Shown here in pieces: positions 11,025 through 24,200 of a stretch of 64,000 nt of DNA. Every line of letters starts with the position of its first letter. The first letter of the stretch is position 1. The translations under genes and the position numbers were made by a program. The notes beneath the pieces are model-generated. The model saw only the letters and a list, made by a program, of their open reading frames with translations. It was not told the origin of the DNA and made no database searches. The stretch is from Antitrichia curtipendula. Lineage: Eukaryota > Streptophyta > Bryopsida > Hypnales > Leucodontaceae. The stretch lies in NCBI GenBank assembly GCA_951230915.1, contig OX579637.1, positions 37,076,001 to 37,140,000 on the forward strand. The letters run 5' to 3'.

Positions 11025-14000
11025 CTACCTGGAATTAATGAAAGCGTACAATGAAAATAGTAAAGACTTGGAAACACAGTCTGAACTGCTACAACACAGA
11101 GAAGATGCGCAACTTGAAGTGGCACTAGAACTGCTCTCAGTGCTGCCACTACTAGTAACAACAACAACCTCCTTTGCCTCATAGTCAATGTATCTACGCA
11201 CATTCGGGTCATACCGAGGTAAAGTCTGGACTTCCGTAGGACTATCCACGTTCACTAGGTCGATGGCCATTGCCTCTATGTAACATGGTAAAGACAACGG
11301 ACTTGGAGGACTGGGAAAAAGGTCTACCAACCTGCAGAGGTGGAAACAATGAAAAGAAATTAATTACTATTTATGAATGAAATAAAATTGAAACGGTTTT
11401 AAATCAAAAAAGGGTAGGACTTACGTACACATGCGATTCTTTGCAATCCTCTTTGTAGGTGTCTCCTTCACGGTGCCTTTCGGGGCTGGTGGTTCTTTTT
11501 GTTTTTTCCCCATGGAGCCTTCGGAGGAAACTACAGTAGTGAGTGGAACTAGAATAGCCTCAAAGATTTCTTCATCGGACTCGAGAGCAATGAGGTGACA
11601 CCCACTTCGACGGCAAGCGTGAACGCTGGAGCCTAAGAAAAACAAATATGTCGAGTAAAAACAAGAACAAATTGATGAAGGGGCAGAAATAGTCATAAAT
11701 TTAAAACAAATTAAGAGTGAAGATTTTACTAGTTGATGCATTGCAATCCAGCACTACATCCCCAGGTTTGGAAAAGCTCTCAATAAAGAGTTGCATAAGA
11801 ACTGGGTCTTTTTCACGAGCTCCTCTCCACATTTTATCCCCGTTCTTCAAGGCCGTAGTCGAGTTAGTGTAGTTGTAAAGGGCAACTTGCCCCACAATAT
11901 CACTGCCCAAATTACTGAGGTCCCGATTGACTTCAACGGAGAATTTGGACTGAAGAGGAATGTCAAAGTATGATTCCTTCACGTAGAGGATAATCCAAAA
12001 CCACTTAGTCTGGAAAAGAAATATACGAAATGAGGAGAAGATAAATCATTAACGTCCATATGGAATAAGGACACAAAATAAGAAGGATACAAGGAGAAAA
12101 CAATGGAAGGGGAAGGCATGAAACTATTACCGTGCGATTGTGGTTTCTGTATGATGTGAGTAGCATATCGTTCACGCCCCACCAATCATACAACATTGTG
12201 AAACCATAAGCTTCTGCAAGGGCATCCGTCGCTTGCCGGACATCTGGAATATCAAGGTGGAAAAGCATAACCGCCCCATCATCTTGGAGCGTGACACGAG
12301 CCACCTCGAAAATGGACTCCAGCCAATCCTCTGCCAATGCATTCCATGTGGGAACCGAAGCTCCTATATTTGGGATTGGAAGACCATCTGGCACATCTGC
12401 CACGATAAGATCAAGGCAAGCCTCTCTTTTGGGCACACCACTAAGGAGTTGTTGATGACTACGATCCACCTATGCAAGTACCAACACAAAGATAAAGATC
12501 TTTAGAACATGTAAGGGCACATGACAGAGAATATAACGAAGAAATCAAGGAAATACAGAAGAGTAATGGGGCCAAACCTTCTGAGTAAATGACAAGAGCT
12601 GTGAAAACTCAGGGGAGGGTTGCTTGTTGAGGACCATGAACTGCGTGATAGAGTGGACAGAAGTCTTCAATAGGAGGACTTTGGCATGTACTCCATGTGC
12701 GTCAACGCGGTTATAAGTCTTCTCATAAAGCTCAGATGGTGCAAAGATCTCCGTGGACATTGATAGCATTTCTGGTGGACAATGTGTTGGATTATTAAAC
12801 GTGCCAGGGTTAATGGGGGCCACAGAAATAGTCTCCGAAGGACTCATAACAACAACAACTTCTGTCTTATCCTTGCTTTTTGAACTACTACCCCTGGCCT
12901 CCTTGGTCTCAACCGTCTTCTTTGTCTCCATTGTGTTCTTCGGTGCCTTTAAAATTTTTCTGTCTTTGCCTTTTTTAGAAGTTCTCTTCATCTCTTGCTC
13001 AGATGCGGAGTCCTCACTCATGTCTGCATCAGAATCCTCCCCAGCCAATTGGGTTGAGGAAGCATGAAGAGCCTTTTCAGCTTCTTCCTTGCTTGGGACA
13101 AACTTCTTCGGGCACTCTAAATACCATGGACATGCAGTGTGCTCAATAGAGTTGAAACCACGAACCTGCCCAGGTGTAAACATATATGCATCTTTCAAGG
13201 TTTTCTCCAGCCAAGCTCCAAATAATTTTGGAAAAGACTTCTTCTCGATTGCTTTCTTTCCAAGGAGCTCTCTTTTGAAATACCTTTAATAAAGAATAAT
13301 GCAAGGTTAGAAAACAATTTGTTAATTCCAATCGGCTAAGAACGTAAGGGCTTGAGGTATCAAGTAAGCCATTGATGGTGACACAACACAAAACTATCTA
13401 ATTACTCTGTTATCCATTGTCGATGTCTAGAATTCAACACGTTCAAGTCAACACAAGAAGATCAGCTTCGTCATTGAAATTAAACTAGAAAATCACTCCA
13501 ACAAAAAATGGCCATGGACCTCCAACAATTGAACACAAAAACAACTTCAAAGCAGTCAATCCTCCCAAAGTGTAGACCTACAGAGATTGCCCTTGTTTAG
13601 TCCAGTTCAGCAGTAAGTTACAAGTGTCACCAAAAAAGCCTCTTTGGTACCAAGGATCCCATTACAAAAATTCCCCTTGTCCAATCCAGTTTAGCCGTAA
13701 GTCACGGTTGTCCCCTAAACAGCCTCTTTGGTACCAAGGATCCCGTTACAGAAATTCCCCTTGTCCAATCCAGTTTAGCCGTAAGTCACGGTTGTCACCA
13801 AAACAACCTCACCCTAAACCAAGGATCCCATTACAGGAATTTAACTTGTTCAGTCCAGTTCAACAATTAGTTACGGGTGTCACAGAAACAGCCTCCTCGG
13901 TACCGAGGAACCCATTCAATATCCAGGGGCTACGAGAATCTAACATTTGATCCACATTGGGTCACATGAAATTTCATTTGAGAAGGTCACAATAAAACTC

Positions 14001-16332
14001 ACCGGTACTGCAGACGTTGCATTGCTCGTTTAGCTCCATCTTGAGAGAGAAATGGCTTTGATCGAGAGTATTCTCCTGACTTTCGGAAAAAGAAAAAGAA
14101 AGCGTGATCCCACAAAATTATGCGATATTTTTCAATATACTCTTCAATTTCGTCCACATCATCTCTTGCTTTCCAGTCCACCATAATCTCCTCTGACTTC
14201 ATTGTCTCGTTCACAGCTTGAACGGTGACAAACTCCAACTACAAGCACAATTAATAAACAATTTAGTTGCATTACAAGTACAAGTACCTTAACATACTAT
14301 CTAGCGGCTCAGATCAGGTGATTATGTATAGGAAACATTTCAATTGAAAAACCTTACCTGAGCCCAGAAAGCAGCCTTCGTCAACCACGCTTTGAGTTTG
14401 TTGTTTGTGACACCAACTGCAGGAAATTGCAATGCTAGACGATTCAAATCTCCAAAGTTCCACCAATTCAACCACTTCACCTTGAACTGAGGTTCTACAA
14501 TTGTCGCTGAAATCTTTTGGAGTTTCTCAAGTGACATCTCAGGTTTCTCGAACTGGCTCCAGTGGTAATAAATCTGGAATTCATACATAAAGGATTCATC
14601 GGTTAATAGATAATAACTTCATCAAATTTCTGTAATTCCACAGAATATCAATTTTATGGATCAAATTATAAATAAGAATTGAAGCTAAGAATTCCGGGTC
14701 TATAATACAAATGCAACTGTTATTATTTCAATTCTTGTTGTCGGAAAGAAATCACAAATCCAGGAATGCCAGTAGAATTGCATAAAGTGCACATTCATCA
14801 TGAACACATCTCCTAGTAAAGTGAGTAAAAATGATGACAAAAAATTTGCTTACCGCTTCTAGGAATTTGGGGCCATACTTGGGATTTACCACACTTATCA
14901 TTCTGTCAAACTCGGATCGGTAGGACTTCACTCTTGCCTGTGAGGCACTTTCCATTGCATCGTGTATACCACGAGCAGTACGGTCTGCCTCTGCTGTCTT
15001 CTCCATATACATTCTCGCGGCTTCATCCGCAGCGGCAGAGACATCTTGCTGCAAATAAGAAGTCACAAATAAGACTGCATTCCAAGAATTATGAAAAGAA
15101 CTTCAACATAACATATTGGCGTGAGAAAAATTCTTACCCGATTCAAGAATTTGATAAAGACATCGGAAGTAACTGGATACCATGGGTATGGTTTTGGGCG
15201 ATTCTCACAGGCTTTGTACTCATCCTCTGTGAGTAACTCTTTGAAATCAGGTAACTTCAAAACCCCATACGAACTTATGCGATGCAATTTATGTACAAGG
15301 TTTGTCTTGACATGCGCATTCTCTGTGGACCTAGAAAATAGTCCAGACGAGTTAGTCATTAAATAAAAAACAATGACACAAAATGAGCTTAGAAGAAAAT
15401 TTAGATAAACATACCTGTTTACGTCGTTCATTGCATTCAGAAGAGTGCCAGTACTGCCTTTGGATGTGAGGAGTATAGAGTCCACGGAATAATGCCACTC
15501 TGCCTCATCAGAATGCAATCGTGAGATATACTTACTCCAGGCTTGGAACCTATGGTTCCCATCCCAGATAAAGAACATATGGCCGGATAGAGAAGACAAG
15601 TGAACATTTTTAGTTAATTGGCGCTCAAATTCTTTGTTCTCTATATGCCAATGCGAGTCCCAACTCCCCATAATTTCCTTAGTAACGAGTTGAGAATTCC
15701 CTGCATCATCTGATATGGATACGTAAAACACCCGGTCGCCTTCGCGATAGCCATGTACAAACTCCGCCTCCAAACGCCTAACATCAGAGTGAAGAAGTGG
15801 TCGAACCAACGGCAGTGGAATCATTCGACAGAGTGGAATTTTCAAGCGAGGAATCAATTGGCTTGAATCGCAATTGCTGTATTATAGAAATGGAATCAAG
15901 CTTTTCCTTCATCCTGAAGGCGTTCTCTGCCTCATCAATGCTGAGGCCAGCAACCATATCGTTTGCCAAACTCTCCTCATTTTCTGGTGTAGTTTCCTCA
16001 CCTACAGTCAGGAGGTCTTGCGATTCGACACCAGGGGCTTCCAAAAGTGTCTCAGACACCCCACCGCTTGTAGCTCCAACGTCTTCATCATCGACACTAT
16101 GTATTGGCTGTAGCTGCACAGCACCGTCATCGGCATCATTTTGCAACAACATATGCTCTGGCTCCTTCATCTCGACTTCCATCTGTCCCAACGTTATCGA
16201 AGCAGCCAATTAGTAAGTAAACAATACACCATCTTCTTGTTGTCCGGATCTGATATAATGCAAACAGAAGCATACCTTAGAACCATCGCCCATAGAGATT
16301 GATTCACACGCAGCAGCTTCTTCATCTCCCAT
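11025..16332 (-). CDS. ParB-like/DNA-methyltransferase-like fusion gene carried by the MULE (11 exons)
   Basis: Exons (minus): 16332-16276, 16182-15415, 15330-15138, 15048-14854, 14573-14358, 14238-14003, 13283-12578, 12469-12131, 12009-11730, 11632-11425, 11331-11025. Every junction is GT..AG and all phases agree, giving about 1167 aa. The one break is a 1-base excess in an A4 run near 15838. After an acidic leader comes a ParB-like part (IPLCRMIPLPLVRP at about residue 137, then IWDGNHRFQAW at about 225, the ParB/sulfiredoxin-type DGxHR pattern). A linker with charged low-complexity sequence follows. The C-terminal part resembles beta-class N6-adenine/N4-cytosine methyltransferases: LDLIVADVPDG (motif IV position, about 815), then SKPGDVVLDCNAS (motif I, about 986), then HLIALESDEE. 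The usual DPPY is DVPDG, so catalysis is uncertain. ParB-methyltransferase fusions are known in phages and bacteria; a role in marking or protecting the transposon is inference. The 5' end may include upstream non-coding exons. Confidence 0.72.
13600..13925. repeat. Intronic minisatellite, ~85 bp unit, about 4 copies
   Basis: Lies in the intron between exons 6 and 7 of the methyltransferase-like gene. Units carry CCAGTTTAGCCGTAAGTCAC and CCTCTTTGGTACCAAGGATCC. In one unit the latter reads CCTCACCCTAAACCAAGGATCC. Confidence 0.75.
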
Positions 16333-16774
16333 CTACAAAACAACCAAATATTAACAATATCGATTAGAAACCAGTTTATATTAGGATGCGATGATGATAG
16401 TGAATCCTTGCAGCTCAGAAATGAGTCTTCCTGGATTGAGCCACGGGAAGCGCTCATAAGGTAATATCACCAGTGTATCGCAAACATAAAATATCAACTT
16501 GGAATATCAACCTCGCTGCCGAAGAGGACTGCGAAGACTGGAACAAGAACAATATTATGAGATTCCTCATTCTAAACACTAAATTGAAGGAAAAATAGAC
16601 GACTGATAACTTTCATGGACTTGATAGCCCAGTCTCATCACGATCTGCCCATTGTGCCAAGGAGTGCTTGATGATCTCTATTGCTGAAATCTAAAGTTCA
16701 ATAGCTATGAACCCCGGTCACGCCAGCATTTCCGGCGTGTCGTCGCAAAAGAATTCATGAGCCACCCCAGATGA

Positions 16775-18365
16775 TCCTCGGTGCCAAAGGGCTCTCCACG
16801 GGGATGCTCCACATCCACCGGGACAAGCTTGCACCACCTGCCTTCGTCACACAAAAATTTGTGATCCCCCCAGCAAGCAGATCCTCGGTGCCAAGGGGGT
16901 CTCCGCGGGGATGCTCGACATCACCCGGCATAAGCTTGCACCACCTGCCTTCGTCACACAAAAATTCGTCATCCCCCAACAAGCAGGTCCTCGGTGCCAA
17001 GGTGGTCTTCGCGAGGATGCTCCACATCCACCGCGACAAGCTTGCCCAGCCTGCCTTCGTCACGCTAAAATTCGTGATCCCCCAACAAGTAGGTCCTCGG
17101 TGCCAAAGGGCTCTCCACGGGGATGCTCCACATCCATCGGGACAAGCTTGCACCACCTGCCTTCGTCTCACAAAAATTTGTGATCCCCCCAGCAAGCAGA
17201 TCCTCGGTGCCAAGGGGGTCTCCGCGGGGATGCTCGACATCACCCGGCATAAGCTTGCACCACCTGCCTTCGTCACACAAAAATTCGTCATCCCCCAACA
17301 AGCAGGTCCTCGGTGCCAAGGTGGTCTTCGCGAGGATGCTCCACATCCACCGCGACAAGCTTGCCCAGCCTGCCTTCGTCACGCTAAAATTCGTGATCCC
17401 CCAACAAGTAGGTCCTCGGTGCCAAAGGGCTCTCCACGGGGATGCTCCACATCCATCGGGACAAGCTTGCACCACCTGCCTTCGTCTCACAAAAATTTGT
17501 GATCCCCCCAGCAAGCAGATCCTCGGTGCCAAGGGGGTCTCCACGGGGATGCTCGACATCACCCGGCACAAGCTTGCACCACCTGCCTTCGTCACACAAA
17601 AATTCGTAATCCCCCAGCAAGCAGGTCCTCGGTGCCAAGGTGGTCTTTGCGAGGATGCTCCACATCCACCGCGACAAGCTTGCACAGCCAACCTTCGTCA
17701 CACAAAAATTCATGACCCCCCACCAAGCAGATCCTCAGTGCCAAGGGGGTCTCCGCGGGGATGCTCGACATCACCTAGCACAAGCTTGCACCACCTACCT
17801 TCGTCTCACGAAAATTTGTGATCCCCCCAGCAAGCAGATCCTCGGTGCCAAGGGGGTCTCCGGGGAGATGCTCCACATCACCTAGCACAAGCTTGCACCA
17901 CCTGCCTTCGTCACACAAAAATTTGTGATCCCCCAGCAAGCAGGTCCTCGGTGCCAAGGGGGTCTTCGCGAGGATGCTCCACATCCACCGCGACAAGCTT
18001 GCACAGCCTGCCTTCGTCACGCTAAAATTCGTGATCCCCCAACAAGCAGGTCCTCGATGCCAAGGTGGACTCCGCGGGGATGCTCCACATTACCCGGCAC
18101 AAGCTTGCACCACCTGCCTTCGTCTTACAAAAATTTGTGATTCCCCCAGCAAGCAGATCCTTGGTGCCAAGGGGGTCTCCGCGGGGATGCTCCACATCAC
18201 CCGGGACAAGCTTGCACAGCCTGCCTTCGTCACGCTAAAATTCGTGATCCCCTACCAAGCAGGTCCTCGGTGCCAAGGAGGTCTACGTGAGGATGCTCGA
18301 CATCATCCGGAATAAGCTTGCACTGCCTGCCTTCGTCATGGAAAAATTCGTGACCCCCCTCGGTG
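16775..18365. repeat. Tandem array, ~106 bp monomers in ~319 bp higher-order units (about 15 monomers)
   Basis: TCCTCGGTGCCAA recurs at 16775, 16882, 16988 and 17094 and onward to about 18268. Monomers contain GGGATGCTCCACATC, ACAAGCTTGCACCACC and TTCGTGATCCCCC. The first three-monomer block repeats nearly exactly from 17094, and later monomers vary more. Long ORFs on both strands here are a by-product of the repeat. The array lies upstream of the methyltransferase-like gene, between it and the transposase. Confidence 0.9.
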
Positions 18366-20345
18366 GATCCTCCGTTCGAAGAGGGACTCCATTGAGCAGG
18401 ATAAAATCAAAAATTAACGGCTTTAGGGTTGCATCGAAAGCTGTTAGCGACCTGGGAGTAACTATAATTTCTAACATTCGAGGAATCCAACGTGATTCAG
18501 ATCAATCACTTCGCAATACCCTAGCGCGTACTTTACGAAATGTGCATCAGAACAAGGACTTTGTACCTCGAAATTCGAATAGCTTGCGACACCACCAACA
18601 CTAGAAGAGCATAAATATGTTTACGGATAATGTAACTGCGTCTTACCTCTGATTGCGATCGCCAGCTGAGAGAAGTCCCCACAAGCAGAGAGTGAAATCG
18701 ATTCTCTCGATGACCGAGCAAGAAGAGAGTGGAGTCGCTTCTCCCGATGACCAAGCAGGAAGACAATGAAATCCCTTCTTCCGATTCTAAAGCTTCCGGC
18801 ATCAACCCTAACGCTATTTCAAAAGCCAGAATTATCGTAACGCTCTCTGGGGTTCTAGCCACGGATGATTTCTATCCATTATCCCGAACTAAAACGTTCG
18901 TCACCTTGTTTGGTTCAAGGAAGTTCCAGTTGGTCGCTAAGTTCCAATTCTGCGGGATCAGGGGTTTTGCAATCATTCTGTGCTACTTAACTAGTCTACA
19001 ATATAGTATCGTATTTTATACAGCTTAGCATCAATATCATTCTCTCTAATAGTACCGCAATGGCAAGAATGAAATACTCTGGAATTCCAATTCTGTCCAG
19101 GGTTGCATTAGGAATGAATGCGGATCCCATTCAATTAGTCCCTTGAATCAAACCAATTCGGTATTTCATGAACAATAACATGATCGATTTATTCCTTCGT
19201 TCGAACACTCGTTCCAATGTTTTCTAAGGTTCACTGCATGTTGAAGTTGCTATACTAATCTCCGTTTCAGCAATAATGTTATACAACAAGAACCTAGATA
19301 AATTCATATCATAACCCATCAAGGACCAATGCATTTCTCTGCTGAAACCAGTTAAAACTACCATTAATAAAGCAAAGAGTAAAAAATTGAATACGTTATT
19401 TTATTGAATTTCACTTTGCCCAAAAAAACAAGAATGTCCATAACTTCCTTATGGCAAACCCAAATGAAATGAATCAAGGCTTTCCAGATAGACAAAAACA
19501 TTAAGAATGGCCAAAAAATACTAGAATAAAGAGATCCATTTTTTGCAAATTATTGCCAAGCAGCCCCAAGTCCCCCTTGTCCCTTGTTTTGATTACATTT
19601 GGTCGTATCTTTGGATCCTGGGTACCGGCTTGAAAACAATTTTATGACTACAAAGCTTATCAATTTCAGCCTGTCGCTACCTTTCCATAAACGCATTTGG
19701 CCCACTATGGGAAAACAGTTCTTCAGAGGTTTAGCACTTTATCCCAGCTGTACCTACAGGGTTCAATAGTGTACATTATCTCCGGAATTATCATTCAATC
19801 TATAAGGGTAAAATTCACGGCATTGTGACCCCATCATCTCAACTAAGTTTAAAAATAATACTCTACGACTGGATTCTTACTAAGTTCACCTTCTCAGTTT
19901 TGATCAATGAAGTACAGGTTCCTCTAAAATGGCTAAGGTCTTGAAGGGTTAATACCATATTTAGAAATACAAAACAACTTCAGTTGGATACAATACAAAA
20001 CCACTTTAGTTGGACTACACAACCATTCAAGTTCAAGTTGACAATCATTTAAGTTCAAGTTCAAAATTACTTTAGATTAATACCACCACCACCACTTAAG
20101 TCTAGGTTTATCGGTCATTTTTATAACATTAACACAAGGTGTCCACTCTTTTGACCGACATTATTATTTTCATAGCCTCCCGGTATGGGAAGAAGTATAA
20201 CTGATGCAGTTGTAGAAGGAGTTAACTATGATTATGAAGTGTGTATCACTAGTACAATAGAACTTCATTCAGAAAAGGCAAATTTACCATAATAATAGGC
20301 TGCCACTCAAATATGTCCCGAACAACCCCTTCCATCAATACCATG
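18366..20345. other. MULE intergenic region, no gene supported
   Basis: Mostly AT-rich. A strong minus-strand donor (CAATCAGAG followed by GTAAGA) lies near 18655, which could end a 5' non-coding exon of the minus gene. Nothing else is recognisable. Confidence 0.4.
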
Positions 20346-20385
20346 ATTAACCAAAACATAAAAGAATGACATGGATTTTACAACT

Positions 20386-20667
20386 CACCTCTAGAAATTG
20401 GTCCAATGTACTTCTTTGCAAACCAAGTAATTGAGTCGATGATTCAAACTCCTCGTCTGCAGCACTACGGTGTTGCCCTCTTCCATCTTCAAAATGAACT
20501 CTTGAGTCGAACTGTGATTCTAAGAAATCGTTCTTGGAATTGTCATTGACGCTACCACTCTCAATACTGCCCCCTTCCACTTCGGCACCACCACCCAGAC
20601 TCTCAAATGCTGCAGCCAAAGATGTTCCCCTCGCTTCTCCAAACCTGGTCTGATAACGTCGGGCCAT
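20386..20667 (-). CDS. Candidate first exon, unknown protein
   Basis: An ATG (MARRYQTRFGEARG) opens a 94-codon frame that stops being plausible at a clean donor (CTAGAG followed by GTGAGT, phase 0). The peptide is polar, rich in Ser, Glu and Asn, and has no domain I recognise. It may be the 5' exon of the long minus-strand gene ending at 11025, or a separate small gene of the transposon. I could not identify the matching acceptor. Confidence 0.35.
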
Positions 20668-21293
20668 TCTAGAATTCTAAAGTTGTTTTCTAGTGGAAAA
20701 CTTGAGACCTCTCCTCTGTGACTTTCTTTGTGGACCTTCTCGCATTACTCCCTACCTATATGGCCACTACTATTGACCCACATAACTGCTTGCATCATCT
20801 GCTTATCCCTAGTCTTCCACTTTTAATTTCTAAACTGCCATGTAACTGACTTCTTACTAACTAGCTTATAGTCACTAATTTAACTAGTACGCCGCCAAAT
20901 ACCTTTTCAAAAACCAAATTCATCAATGCCTGACTGCATTTTGAACGTTCCTGCTATCTAGTTTGCTTGGAATTCTAAATGTTACCAAATCTAAACTATA
21001 TTTTTGTAACGGCACTCTTTAAACACCTCTGACAGCCGCCCACAGGCCATCCATGATTTGAATGAAGCCATATGCCGCTTCTATTAAAATTAAAATTCAC
21101 CAAGATACTAAATCACCCTAAATTGCCACATATCTGTTTTCTCAGTAATGTAATTTGTTTCCGTTTAACCGCTCCAGAGTATTTGATCTTCTACACAATT
21201 CCATTACCCTCAAGTATGCTACACTCTCTACAAGACAAGGCCTCCAAACAAAGCACGACATCTTTGCGATCCAATATCCTGTACTCAATCATT

Positions 21294-24200
21294 ATGACCA
21301 TGGCCTCCATTCACGGTGTGGACGGCTCTGTTCCTTTGTCACTTCCTGTAGATGATGATGGCGTCGTATGGATCTCCGAAACAATGCTCTCTCAACGCTT
21401 TAGATTACTTCGAACATCCATGTGGTTAGAGCAGGAAGTTTATGATGCCCAAGGTGTAGAAGTAGTTTCAACAGTATTGCGGAAGAAAAGAATTAAGGAT
21501 GGAGAGCTAACCTAGAGACTTCCGGTTGGGAAATTCAGAGTTCTGGGCTATCCAATGAACAGTCCTTCAATTTTTTCTCCAGAGTCTAGGAAGTCCACAA
21601 TCCACACATCATTCCCAGCTTCTGTCAAGCTTGAGGGCTCTGAGAATGACACCATTCTTTTGAGTGAGTCATCTGATGACGATGTTGTTCCTAGATATCG
21701 AGTCCCGGAGTATTCTTTTCTCTCTCCTATCAATGAAACCGTCGTAGAACCTGAAGAGAGCGGATCGCAATCCCTCTTGAGCTTGCTCTTGCTAAATTCC
21801 CGACCGCCTTTACCTCATTCTAAGGAAACCTCTTCCGTTCTTGAGTGCCTTAGGCAATTGCAAACTAGACCACGTGGGAAGAATGACCTGAAGTTCTTAA
21901 ATCTAGATACTCTACGTTGCGAAAAGGTCAAGTACCTACCACCAGAATTTAATGGGGATGTGCTTTTCGAGCTCCCTCCTCTTCTTTCTTCTACTTCTCC
22001 ATCTATAGCTCGCCAAATGGAAAGCATGGATAAACGGTTCGATGGACATGCATGGACCAAAACGTACACGACTGACATTGTGAATGATTTCGGGCTCACG
22101 TTTCGATCTTCTAGTTGTGTTGGTCACCTACAATGTAAGAACACCACTTGCCCGAGGTTACGTCGCAACGGCTCACATAACGAAACAGACTGGGAGGGCC
22201 TTTCGCCGCACATCTTTCTTTTTGGAGATATCCCTCCGCTGAACTCGACCCTAGTTTGCCGGATCTATAAGTCTCCTCCATCTTGCCTTGGATCATATCT
22301 GTCTAAAATGTATTACGTTGTCAATAAAACTGGTATTGGTAGGGCTTGCATCCATATTGGTACACACCAACATCCTATTGCTAAGGGCACTTGTCGCGAA
22401 TCCGTTGAGAAAGTCATTGAACTTGTAAGTAACGAAGTCTCCAAAACCCCTATTGCGAAGAACTCTGCCATTGCTCTAGCTGCTAGTAAGGAGTTCTTGT
22501 CAAATGAGATCTTTGCACTTGACCGGGAGGGCACGCCCGAACCGCTTCGTGGAGATTCCCTAGTCAAGGTTATGGAGAAGTTTCGGATTCTTAGTTCTCC
22601 AAACATCAGAAATGCTATCTCTTCCTTCCGACCGACTGCTAATGGGGGACCACTTGACAATATCATCAAGTTGAAGAGTCCCTACGCATATATCCAAGAC
22701 AGTGTCTTTCCAGGGCAAGGTCAAGAGAAGGTGTACCTGTTCAAAATGTCGGAAGAAGGCCCGGGCAGCAGTGTCGACCTCGTCAAACGTATGCAACCTG
22801 GTGGAGACCTCCAGAACTCTTGGATCATGTTTGACCACGTCAAATGAGTAAGGGGCTGGACTACAATGGCCGCCTATGTCTATGACTCTGAGTACTGCCG
22901 TGTGATGAGCATCGCCGTCTGTGATATGCAGAGCGAGGATGTCAAATCCCAGAAGTTGATGTGGCAGTCATTGAACAAGTTGATGGCACGCCACGGAATC
23001 CCGAACCCTAACTTCAAAGGCTTCATGGCGGACAGCGCCCAAGCAAATTGGAACGCTGTCCGTGTCATCTACGGGAATGGCGACCCAACTGTGAAGATGG
23101 TGGACAAAGAAAGATCTTGTCTGCTTCATTGGGTGACATCCCTGAACAGACACACCAGTAAGCTCATCAAACCGGAGTTTCGAGAACAACATGTCCGCCT
23201 TTGCCGACAATACAAAGACGCCAAGACATTTGAAGAGGCGGAAGAACTTTACCTCGGCATCAAAGGTTGGTGGCTCTCATCGCGTGCGGCCTCTGAAGAT
23301 GCAGTGCGTGAATTGGACGATTGGTTGGGTTTCTAGCACTTCCGTTATCGCCAGTGGGGAGGCTTCATGGACATGGTATAACCCTAAACCCTTTAACCCT
23401 TATTTCTAACTCCGGTTCCCCCACTGTAGCTATACTTGTTAAACCTAACTCTAAACAAATCATCTTCTTTCATTTCAAGCACTATTGTATTAAAGCCTTG
23501 AATGTGTGCCGTCTAATACAAAAATTGGACAATGAGCAATTGGCGGAAATGCCATCCTGCAACCTTGCGAAGACAGTGCACAACAAGTGGTTGCAAATGT
23601 CGGGCAACTGGGGGACTTGCCTCTATGTAGCTACAACGGACAACATGATGCGTGCCATGATGCAATCCACCAATTATTGGGCATTCCTTCAAGGTCATGC
23701 ATCCGGCACTGGGCCCCACCTCGATGAGCTTCGTCTTCGGGCTGCCAGAAGGTCGAACGACCCGGTAAAGATTGCTGCCGCAATTAGCATGCTTCTTGGG
23801 GCAGATAGATTCACCACTAGGGTTCCGCACTTGGAAGGGGAAGAGGTCTTTGGATCAAGCAAACGAAAGTTAGATTTGCCATTCGGATTAGATGAGGACT
23901 CCCACCGCCATGACAAAGTTAATTTCTCCCATCCCCGTGTTCAAACCCGTTCAACGCGAGCCCGAACTGACGCTGGGACTTCGAACATCATCACCACTCC
24001 CACTGAATCTATTCCATCCTATCTTCCGCATGCTACTTCTATTCTTGAGACAGAGTGCAATCCATTGCAATGGCACATTGCACGTTGTAAGAAGGTGGGG
24101 AAGAAATGTTACAGCGTTCAAGTGGGGCAGAAGAAAAAATGTGGTGTACTTGTCTGCAAGGATAAGAGGAATGGTACTCCTGCTCCAACTTATAACGGTC

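Noticed and set aside
16771..17821. Long ORFs of up to 243 codons on both strands
   Set aside because: They are produced by the ~106/319 bp tandem array.
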